From positions 1 through 7,105 of the forward strand of contig JAICWZ010000098.1 of assembly GCA_025966355.1 (NCBI GenBank): DNA of 7,105 bases, written 5' to 3'. Source of the stretch: Thermomicrobiaceae bacterium (GTDB lineage: Bacteria > Chloroflexota > Chloroflexia > Thermomicrobiales > Thermomicrobiaceae). Made by a program: the position numbers and the translations under genes. Positions within the stretch are counted from its first letter, which is position 1; each line of letters opens with the position of its first letter. This document shows, piece after piece, positions 1-5,875 of the stretch. The notes under the pieces were generated by a model that did not search any database, was not told the DNA's origin, and saw only the letters and a program-made list of their open reading frames with translations.

Positions 1-1843
1 CATACCGCCCGCGACGTGACACGCGGACGCCCTCCGGCAGGCGTTGGTTGGGGATTCCGAGTCGGGTCAGCGCTGCTTGCAGTAGATCGGTGATGAGCGG
101 TTCGCTCCAGGCACCGATCGAGGTGACGTTGCCGTGCTGGATGACGGCGGCGCTGCCGGCAAGCGGACCATCGGTGTACCAGTGTGTGGCCTTGCCGGTC
201 ATAGGTTGGTAGCTTTCGGCGCAGGTCTTCGCGCGGTATCCGCCGATCGCGACCGTCGTGCCCTCCGGTATGCCGTCGAAATTGAGTAGCCGATAGCCGG
301 TGAGATTGCGCAGCGGGCCGGGCTGGCCGTCTTCGTACACGCGGCCGGAGCGGGTGCGATAGGCCGTGCGCGGGCCGAAGATGAGTTCGGCGGATCGCGC
401 GTAGCTCGCGAGGTGCGCGGCACGGGAATCCGGCATCAGTTGCAGCGCCGGGGCGACGATCAGGTGGTAGCCCGAAAGATCGCTGTCCGGATGCCGGATA
501 TCGACATCCACCCCGAGCGAGCGCAGGGCCGTATAGAAGAGCAGGAACTGTCGCCAGTAGGTCGCTGCGACGTTGTGCGGTTGCAGGTCGTAAGCCCAGA
601 GGCTCTCGTAATCGTGCAGGAGGGCGATCGGCGTGGCGATCGGCTCGTTCGGTAGCTGCCCGAGATCGAGCGCCTGCACCTCCTCGCCGCCTCGGTCGAG
701 CGATTCATCGTGCCGCAATAAACCGGAGTGCATCAGTTCCTGCGCCATCGTCGCGGCGCGCCAGCGGAAGTAGCTGACAACGTTCGCACCGTGTCCCCAC
801 GCCTGAGCCGTCCAGAGCGCGACGGCGCCGGGCGCCGGCAGCGGATTTGTCCTGGCCCAATTGATCTGTCCGCACTGCTGTTCCATGACCCAGAACGTGC
901 GACCGCCGAGCAGCCCGCGATAGAGATCGTGATTGACGGCAATGAGATCGGGATGTCCGGTGCGCGCGAAGCGGCGTTTTTCACCGTCCGAGAGATCCGA
1001 AAGTTCTACACCGCCGGTCGGGTAGTTGTCCCAGGAGACGAAATCGAGGCATTGAGCAGCGCGGTAGTGATCGAAGTCGGGTTGTAAGCGCATGAAGTTG
1101 TGCGTCACCCAGCGACCGGGGGAGCATTCGCGCAGGATCGCGACCTGTTCCTCCTGGAAGCGGACAAGCTGCTCACTGGAAAAGCGCATGAAATCGAGTT
1201 GTTGCGACGGATTCGGCTCCTCGACGACCAGGTTGGGGAAGGTGATCTCGTCGAAGCTGCCGTACTCCTGGCTCCAGAAGACGGTGCCCCAGGCGTCATT
1301 GAGTTGGTCGATGCCGGCGTACTGCTCTCCGAGCCATTCACGGAAGGCACGCAGCGCCTCGGCCGAATACGACTGGTGTTCCGAGAGTTCGTTGTCGGTC
1401 TGCCAGCCAACGACGGCCGGATGCGTGCCGTAGCGGCTGGCGATGGCGCGGGTGATGCGCCGCGAATGCTCACGATAGACCCGGCTCGAAAAGTCGTAGT
1501 GTCGCCGTCCGCCGTGGTCCCGCCGGCGCCCCTCGGCGTCGACACTCAAGATCTCGGGATGCGCGCGTGAGAGCCAGGCAGGCGGAGCAGCGGTCGGCGT
1601 GCAGAGCACGATCTTCAGGCCGGCATCCGCCAGCGTCTCGATCGCTCGGTCGAGCCAATCCCAGGCAAACGCGTCCTCGCGTGGCTCGATGCGGCTCCAG
1701 GCGAATTCGGCTATGCGCACGTAGGTCAGCCCAAGCTCTCGCATCCAGCGCCCGTACGCCGCCCACCGATCGGCCGGCCAGTGCTCCGGGTAATAGCAGA
1801 CCCCAACCGCGAACTGGGTTTGCGGGTCGATGTTGCCTGCCAT
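1..1843 (-). CDS. Beta-galactosidase, glycoside hydrolase family 42 (3' end cut by window edge)
   Basis: Hydrolyses terminal beta-D-galactosides, probably in the cytoplasm because no signal peptide is visible; it would feed galactose from imported oligosaccharides into metabolism. I translated 614 codons from the ATG at 1843 with no stop before the left edge. Family members are usually about 650-690 residues, so only the C-terminal small beta domain is missing. The N-terminal TIM barrel (about 10-390) opens with [10 protein letters not shown] (14-23). The acid/base Glu is E152 in WQTDNE, and the nucleophile is E321 in [17 protein letters not shown] (182-192) is another family signature. The trimerisation domain follows at about 400-610. 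The zinc-binding cysteine cluster known from some thermophilic GH42 enzymes is absent: no Cys lies within 80 residues after E152. A ribosome site GGGAAGG (1849-1855) sits five bases upstream of ATG, which supports the start. A large hairpin repeat lies just upstream, so it probably has its own transcription start or depends on read-through. Family assignment is very secure; the exact glycoside is not known. Confidence 0.95.
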   Translation of the reverse strand, partial: MAGNIDPQTQFAVGVCYYPEHWPADRWAAYGRWMRELGLTYVRIAEFAWSRIEPREDAFAWDWLDRAIETLADAGLKIVLCTPTAAPPAWLSRAHPEILSVDAEGRRRDHGGRRHYDFSSRVYREHSRRITRAIASRYGTHPAVVGWQTDNELSEHQSYSAEALRAFREWLGEQYAGIDQLNDAWGTVFWSQEYGSFDEITFPNLVVEEPNPSQQLDFMRFSSEQLVRFQEEQVAILRECSPGRWVTHNFMRLQPDFDHYRAAQCLDFVSWDNYPTGGVELSDLSDGEKRRFARTGHPDLIAVNHDLYRGLLGGRTFWVMEQQCGQINWARTNPLPAPGAVALWTAQAWGHGANVVSYFRWRAATMAQELMHSGLLRHDESLDRGGEEVQALDLGQLPNEPIATPIALLHDYESLWAYDLQPHNVAATYWRQFLLFYTALRSLGVDVDIRHPDSDLSGYHLIVAPALQLMPDSRAAHLASYARSAELIFGPRTAYRTRSGRVYEDGQPGPLRNLTGYRLLNFDGIPEGTTVAIGGYRAKTCAESYQPMTGKATHWYTDGPLAGSAAVIQHGNVTSIGAWSEPLITDLLQAALTRLGIPNQRLPEGVRVSRRGRY

Positions 1844-1872
1844 GTTCGCCTTCCCGTGAAACGACGGGGTTC

Positions 1873-1950
1873 TTTCTCTCGCAGAGGCGCGGAGAACGCA
1901 GAGATAAATATATGAAAAACTCTGCGCTCTCTGCGTCTCTGCGAGAGGAA
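1873..1950. repeat. Large imperfect inverted repeat (hairpin), type A
   Basis: Arms of 31 bases (1873-1903 and 1920-1950) match at 27 positions when one is reverse-complemented, around a 16-base A/T-only-but-one loop (1904-1919). All four differences are transitions, and on the plus-strand transcript three would be G-U wobbles, so the fold is largely kept. The core is the CTCTGCG / CGCAGAG motif, repeated twice within each arm. It lies between the YvcK-like stop (1959) and the GH42 start (1843). No T-run follows on either strand, so it is not a textbook intrinsic terminator, though an RNA hairpin this long could still stabilise or attenuate a message. One arm of the same type recurs at 5744-5766. 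It is probably a dispersed palindromic element (REP- or MITE-like); no transposase is nearby. Confidence 0.85.
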
Positions 1951-1958
1951 CTCGCCCG

Positions 1959-2933
1959 TTACGCGATCAGGTCGGGCCAGATGGTGGTGATGACTCGTTC
2001 AGCGTCGTGGCGGATGAGCCGTTCGGTCGTAGCCACCGGCGCCGCAAGTACGCGTGGCACGAGCGTGCGCAGCAGATCGAGGTCCGGTCGGACCGGGAAG
2101 GCCTGTTCGGCGGCATAGCGCTCGATCAGGCTCGTCGGGAACTCGCCGTTGTTGACGACGACGGTGTCGACGCGCCGGCCCAGGTAGCGATGAATTTCGC
2201 GCACGTAGTCAGAGGCGGCGTAGCCGTCGGTCTCGCCATGTTTCGTCATCACATTGCAAATATAGATCAGTTCGCCGTCGCAGGAGCGGATCGCTTCGGC
2301 CACGTCGTCGACGAGCAGGCAGGGGATGATGCTCGTGTACAAGTCGCCAGGGCCGATCAAAATCTTGTCGGCGCGTTCCAGTGCCTTGCGGGCACGCGCG
2401 GTGGCCGTGGCGCCCGGCTCCAGGAAGACGCGTTTGATCGGCAGCACCGGCCGGTCGCCTGGGATGTCGATCGAGGTTTCGCCGCGCACGATCGTGCCGT
2501 CGCTCAGCTCGGCGCAGAGCATTGCCTCGTCAAGCGTCACCGGGATGACGTGACCGGCGGTGTTGAGAATCTCTTCGGCGTCATCGAGCGCGCCGAGTAG
2601 GTCGCCGCCATTGAGATCCTGCAGCGCATGGAGCACGAGATTGCCGAGCGAATGGCCGCCGATGCTGCCGTTCTGGGAGTCAGGAAACCGGTAGCTGAAG
2701 ATGCCGCCCCAGAGCTTGCGCGACCGCGAGAGCGCGACGAGCGCCTGACGCAGATCACCGAGCGGGAGCGGATGGCCGAATTCGTCGATCAACCTGCGCG
2801 AGGAACCGCCTGAATCCATCATCGTGACGATCGCCCAGAGGCCGCTGACGACCTTTTTCAGTTCCGACAACATGGTGAACGATCCGGTACCGCCTCCGAT
2901 ACTCACGACCCGTTCGTTGATTTCTCTCCGCAT
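1959..2933 (-). CDS. yvcK: YvcK/CofD-like protein (UDP-GlcNAc-binding gluconeogenesis-factor family)
   Basis: Cytoplasmic Rossmann-type protein of the YvcK/GlmR and CofD superfamily. In Bacillus, YvcK binds UDP-GlcNAc and is needed for growth and cell shape on gluconeogenic carbon sources; the same general role is inferred here. At 324 residues it matches the usual size (about 320). Visible motifs are the nucleotide loop GGGTG (13-17), [10 protein letters not shown] (39-48), GDLR (59-62), GHSLGNL (93-99), [11 protein letters not shown] (194-204) and [12 protein letters not shown] (227-238), the last being the most typical of YvcK. Departures from my recollection of the Firmicute form are Ser for the second Asp of DDGGSS (S41) and Cys after IIP (C205). 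I chose the ATG at 2933, which has GGGGAG four bases upstream, over an in-frame TTG at 2960 that lacks a ribosome site. It lies 94 bases after the ATP-grasp gene on the same strand, so co-transcription is plausible. CofD proper (2-phospho-L-lactate transferase) is less likely given the YvcK-type motifs. Confidence 0.88.
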   Translation of the reverse strand: MRREINERVVSIGGGTGSFTMLSELKKVVSGLWAIVTMMDSGGSSRRLIDEFGHPLPLGDLRQALVALSRSRKLWGGIFSYRFPDSQNGSIGGHSLGNLVLHALQDLNGGDLLGALDDAEEILNTAGHVIPVTLDEAMLCAELSDGTIVRGETSIDIPGDRPVLPIKRVFLEPGATATARARKALERADKILIGPGDLYTSIIPCLLVDDVAEAIRSCDGELIYICNVMTKHGETDGYAASDYVREIHRYLGRRVDTVVVNNGEFPTSLIERYAAEQAFPVRPDLDLLRTLVPRVLAAPVATTERLIRHDAERVITTIWPDLIA

Positions 2934-2937
2934 CTGG

Positions 2938-2943
2938 CTCCCC
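2938..2943 (-). promoter_or_regulatory. Ribosome binding site deciding the start of the YvcK-like gene
   Basis: On the minus strand this reads GGGGAG, four bases before the ATG at 2933. The alternative in-frame TTG at 2960 has CACAGCCGA before it, with no Shine-Dalgarno match. The spacing is slightly short, but this is the better of the two candidates. Confidence 0.6.
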
Positions 2944-3027
2944 GTTTGATCCTGTTCCAATCGGCTGTGGTCTCACTCTACGCCAAACGCGCCCCGGCGT
3001 CAGCGGCCCGAAGGTCATGCGCGATGG

Positions 3028-4299
3028 CTAGACGGCGCCACGCCGGGCGATCAGCCGGAGCGCGAGCGGCACCTCGATAACGGCCGGCAGCGGATCATCC
3101 AGCGCCAACACGGCGCGTTCCACCGGCGGCCGGATTGACCGCAGGTAGTCGTCGGGCGAAAGACGCCGTCCGATCAACTCTTTGACGACGGTCGGGAAGT
3201 CGGTCATACCACGTATCCAGCGGACGCCGGGCCGTGCCTGCACTTCGGTCACCGGCAGCCGAAACGCCTGGCGCCACATCAGATACGAGAAGTCGACACC
3301 CGCGCGTTCGCCGAGCGTGTGCCAGCCCCAGATACGCGGATTGATGTCGAGTAGATGCAGTCTGGTCGTGCGTGGATCCCGTTTGAACTCGACTTCGACC
3401 AGGCCGGTGAGCCGCGTGGCCGCGATGAGCCGCCGTCCTTCGTCGGCGACTTCCTCGTCCTCGATTGTCTCGACGAAGGTGCTGGCGCGTCCGAAGTCCA
3501 TCGGGTACTGCCGGGTGCGTCGCGCGGTGATCGACGCAACGACCGCGCCCTGATCGGCGAGCGCAGCGAACGACAGTTGTGATTCGCCGCCGCCTGGGAT
3601 GATCTCCTGCACCATGATCGATTCGGGTGTGGTGAACGCACACGCCTCGTCATACTTCTCGATCAGCTCCGCGTGGCTGTTCACCGGCCAGGCTTTGGCC
3701 ATTGTGAACTGGTTGAGCGTCGTCTTATACGCCGGTTTGAGAATCGCCGGAAAGATCACGTCGAGCGTCGCCAGTTCTGCGCGGCCGGCCGGTCGCCAGG
3801 TGCGCGGGTGGCTGATACCGAGCGAATCGGCCAGATCGTTCGAGAGCCGCTTGTCGTAGGCCCAGCGAAACTGCTCCCAGGGAGCGGTTGTCAGCGTGAA
3901 ATGCTCGGCAAGTTGCTCGTGCTGGCGCGCGACGTAGGCAGCCGTTTCGTCGGCCGTCGGGAAGAGCGCCCAGCCATCGAGGTGGTACGTGGCGCAGAGG
4001 TAGCGCAGGTAGCGCGTGTGGACGTCGTCGCTGCCTTCGGGCCAAACCGCGCGCTCTTTCGCATAGCGCGAGCGGGTCGCCAGCCGGTGCTCGTCGTAGA
4101 GTACCCAGACCGGGATTCCCTGTCGCCCGAGACTGCGTACGATGCCGAGGCCGCGATAGTCGCCGCCGATGACGATGGCACCGGTGCTCGGCGTCAGTGG
4201 ATGCGCGCCGGAACGGCGTACCGGTGACTGGTTTGGCGCGCTCGCGGCGGCGGCGTCAGGTGCCGCGGTCTCCGCGATGCGCGTCAATTCGGCGGTCAT
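3028..4299 (-). CDS. ATP-grasp ligase of unknown substrate (predicted carboxylate-amine ligase)
   Basis: ATP-grasp enzymes activate a carboxylate as an acyl-phosphate and join it to an amine, thiol or hydroxyl; the substrate here is unknown. The protein is 423 residues. Residues 1-38 are an Ala/Pro-rich tail, probably disordered. A Rossmann-like pre-ATP-grasp domain starts at AIVIGGDYRGLGIVRSLGRQ (41-60). ATP-binding candidates are K150 (YDKR), K188 (ILKPA), and E232 (VQEII), followed by the glycine-rich PGGGES (235-240). The metal-binding end is E304 (VEVEF) and D318/N320 in LLDINPRIWGWH. DINPR plus a pre-ATP-grasp domain is typical of the predicted carboligases seen beside polysaccharide or natural-product genes. 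The ATG overlaps the stop of the flavoprotein gene (ATGA at 4296-4299), so the two are translationally coupled and probably act in one pathway. No transmembrane segment or signal peptide is visible. Superfamily is secure; the reaction is not. Confidence 0.88.
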   Translation of the reverse strand: MTAELTRIAETAAPDAAAASAPNQSPVRRSGAHPLTPSTGAIVIGGDYRGLGIVRSLGRQGIPVWVLYDEHRLATRSRYAKERAVWPEGSDDVHTRYLRYLCATYHLDGWALFPTADETAAYVARQHEQLAEHFTLTTAPWEQFRWAYDKRLSNDLADSLGISHPRTWRPAGRAELATLDVIFPAILKPAYKTTLNQFTMAKAWPVNSHAELIEKYDEACAFTTPESIMVQEIIPGGGESQLSFAALADQGAVVASITARRTRQYPMDFGRASTFVETIEDEEVADEGRRLIAATRLTGLVEVEFKRDPRTTRLHLLDINPRIWGWHTLGERAGVDFSYLMWRQAFRLPVTEVQARPGVRWIRGMTDFPTVVKELIGRRLSPDDYLRSIRPPVERAVLALDDPLPAVIEVPLALRLIARRGAV

Positions 4300-5486
4300 C
4301 GAACCGCCCCGACGCGATTCTTGAACTGGCGGGCCAGCAGATCGGTCGTGAACCAGGTGCCCGAGACGAAGCGCATGACCGGGCTATAGCTGAGCGCGGC
4401 GGGCGCACCGACGAAATGCAGCCCCGGCACCGATGACTCGAAGCCGCCGTGCAGCGTCGGGTAGCCGCCCTGTTCCTTGATCGAATCGCGGATCGCCGGA
4501 TCGAGGAACTCGTAGCCGCATACATCGACGCGGTAGCCGGTTGAGAGAAAGACGTGATCGACCGTGCGCTCGCCGCCGTTGCTCAGCTTCAGGTGGAGTC
4601 CGTTACCGTTCGGACTGGCGTTAATCACCGCGGCGCCGGTCGTGATCGGCACATCGCGCAGACGCGGAATGAGCCAGCCGGACCCGGCCGGACGAATGGC
4701 GCGATAGGCGAGCGGCGGCTGCATGCGCTTCGGCAGGCGCCGGAAGATCTCGGGCCAGGCGACGAGCCAGCTGAGCCCGGGCGGTCCCACATCGGTCGGT
4801 GAATACATCAGATGCTGAATCTGCTTCGGCAGGCTATGCAGCTTCGCGCTGCGTGCCAGCCAGCGGATCGCCGGAGCACGCGCCAGTACCTCGACGTCGG
4901 CTCCGTTTTCGTGCAACAGCGCCGCCGATTCGAGCGCGCTCTGGCCGCTGCCGATCACCGCGACGTGCTTGCCGTCGAAGACACCGAGATCGTCATGCTC
5001 AATCGCGTGCGAGACGACCGTGGGAAGCAACCCGGCGAAGACGCGCGGATGATTCGGAAAGCGGTCGAGTCCGGTTGCGACGATGACGCGTTTGGCGTGA
5101 ACAGTCTCGCCGTCGTTGAGCGCCAGCGCGAAACCGTGTGCCTCCTGCGAGACGTGCATGACGCGCCGCGTATCGAGGTCGGGCAACGCCTGTTGCTGGA
5201 ACCAGCGACCGTAGTTGACGAAGTCGGTGCGCGGAATCGGCTTGGAGATCTGCTTGCCGAGCGACGCTTGATAGGCATCGATCGTCAGCGGTCCGTGGAG
5301 CGCGCCGATGTTCGAGGCATCCCAGGAGGAACGCAGAAACATACCGGCCGGCATATTCCGATCCCAGAACGACATCGCCTCACCGAAGATCGCGACGTCA
5401 AAGCCCTCGGTGCGGAGTCGATTGGCCGCCGCCAAACCATACGGGCCGGCGCCGATCACGACGAACTGGTGAACCTTCCCGTCCAT
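4296..5486 (-). CDS. FAD/NAD(P)-dependent oxidoreductase, flavin monooxygenase or N-hydroxylase-like
   Basis: Predicted soluble two-dinucleotide-fold flavoprotein of 396 residues. It has an N-terminal FAD site GAGPYG (12-17), a segment with NMPAGMFLRSSW (44-55), an internal ATG motif at VIVATGLDRFP (134-144), an NAD(P) site GSGQSA (179-184), and a second STG motif at VFLSTGYRVD (312-321). This order is that of class B flavin monooxygenases and of lysine/ornithine N-hydroxylases (IucD/SidA/PvdA) and CzcO-like flavoproteins. The flavin-monooxygenase fingerprint FxGxxxHxxxY is degenerate here: F150 and G152 are present, but position 156 is Thr and the His comes at 160. A Baeyer-Villiger or classic FMO is therefore less likely. 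An in-frame TAG three codons before ATG fixes the start. The ribosome site is weak (GGGGTGGG, about 9-15 bases upstream). It is the first gene after a 257-bp leader and overlaps the ATP-grasp gene by 4 bases. Inferred role: oxidises or hydroxylates the small molecule that the ATP-grasp enzyme ligates. Confidence 0.87.
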   Translation of the reverse strand: MDGKVHQFVVIGAGPYGLAAANRLRTEGFDVAIFGEAMSFWDRNMPAGMFLRSSWDASNIGALHGPLTIDAYQASLGKQISKPIPRTDFVNYGRWFQQQALPDLDTRRVMHVSQEAHGFALALNDGETVHAKRVIVATGLDRFPNHPRVFAGLLPTVVSHAIEHDDLGVFDGKHVAVIGSGQSALESAALLHENGADVEVLARAPAIRWLARSAKLHSLPKQIQHLMYSPTDVGPPGLSWLVAWPEIFRRLPKRMQPPLAYRAIRPAGSGWLIPRLRDVPITTGAAVINASPNGNGLHLKLSNGGERTVDHVFLSTGYRVDVCGYEFLDPAIRDSIKEQGGYPTLHGGFESSVPGLHFVGAPAALSYSPVMRFVSGTWFTTDLLARQFKNRVGAVR

Positions 5487-5743
5487 TCTTCGCTACCCAC
5501 CCCTTGCTTGGTCGGATGGCAACACGCCATACGGGCGGACGGGTCGGCGCTGTCGCGCTCCCGCTCTCAGGCTCGTGCATGTGCGTCACATCCGGTTCGA
5601 ATCGCCGTTCTGGTCACGACCGGCAACGCCGGCCGCGCGAACCATCTAGCCCAACAGTACCGGATGAAATGGCTATTGCCCGGATACGTTAGTACTATCC
5701 GCAGGCGTACATCAGTGTTGTGCGGGTTGGGGGAGAGGACGAG
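5487..5743 (-). promoter_or_regulatory. Leader of the flavoprotein/ATP-grasp unit; no gene, short palindromes
   Basis: This stretch has no credible coding region and most likely carries the promoter for the flavoprotein gene. I see no convincing -35/-10 pair. Three short inverted repeats stand out: CGGATA/TATCCG with a 9-base spacer (5681-5701), ATGTG/CACAT with a 3-base spacer (5579-5591), and CCGGC/GCCGG with a 3-base spacer (5620-5632). Any of these could be an operator or a small RNA hairpin, but arms this short also occur by chance. A GTTCGAATC stretch near 5595 resembles a tRNA T-loop but has no matching stem. Confidence 0.4.
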
Positions 5744-5766
5744 TTTCTCGCGCAGAGACGCAGGAG
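5744..5766. repeat. Single arm of the type A repeat
   Basis: The stretch shares the exact 13-mer CGCAGAGACGCAG (5751-5763) with the reverse complement of the right arm of the hairpin at 1873-1950. The flanking TTTCTC and GAG also agree apart from small changes. The second arm and the A/T loop are missing; instead the type B inverted repeat begins two bases later. It is either a solo half-element or a type A element disrupted by a type B insertion. Confidence 0.65.
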
Positions 5767-5767
5767 T

Positions 5768-5865
5768 TGTCATTCTGAGCCACAGCGAAGAATCTCTTCC
5801 CCGTCTCCTGTACGTTGTGCTTCGGGGTACGCCGAAGAGATCCTTCACTGCGGTTCAGGATGACA
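5768..5865. repeat. Large imperfect inverted repeat (hairpin), type B
   Basis: Arms of 32 bases (5768-5799 and 5834-5865) match at 27 positions in inverted orientation, beginning TGTCAT at each outer end, around a 34-base centre. All five differences are transitions. The centre holds CCCCG (5799-5803) and CGGGG (5823-5827), which could extend or rearrange the fold. The GTCATTCTGAGC...GAAGAATCTC type of palindrome recurs in many GC-rich environmental genomes and is often mistaken for a small gene. It starts 10 bases after the stop of the PLP-enzyme gene, so any transcript reading through would carry the hairpin. No T-run follows and no transposase is near; a non-autonomous MITE-like element is the likeliest explanation. 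Confidence 0.85.
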
Positions 5866-5875
5866 TGATGCCTCG

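Noticed and set aside
1..1843. Possible pseudogene, because no complete long frame is found here
   Set aside because: Manual translation from 1843 is continuous for 614 codons to the window edge with all key motifs in order; only the 3' end is outside the window.
1873..1950. Intrinsic terminator
   Set aside because: The hairpin is strong, but no T-run follows on either strand; kept as a repeat with a possible 3'-end role.
1567..2118. Plus-strand open frame of 183 codons spanning the type A hairpin
   Set aside because: It crosses the GH42 start, the hairpin and the YvcK-like 3' end. The SQRRGER...LREE stretch is merely the translated palindrome, a well-known kind of spurious protein.
2007..2600. 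Plus-strand open frame of 197 codons
   Set aside because: It is fully antisense to the YvcK-like gene, whose motifs are clear. The Arg/Ala/Asp-rich product has no recognisable features.
2980..3000. ACGCC/GGCGT hairpin between the ATP-grasp and YvcK-like genes
   Set aside because: Five-base arms with an 11-base loop in GC-rich DNA are expected by chance, and no T-run follows.
3673..4227. Plus-strand open frame of 184 codons
   Set aside because: It is antisense to the ATP-grasp gene and has no motif of its own.
5585..5612. Possible tRNA T-arm (GTTCGAATC)
   Set aside because: The flanking bases do not form a T-stem, and no anticodon arm or acceptor stem can be built on either strand.
5567..5848. 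Minus-strand open frame of 93 codons over the type B repeat and leader
   Set aside because: Its N-terminal half is the translated repeat (SLWLRMTTPASLREK) and the rest is non-coding leader; no ribosome site or conserved feature.
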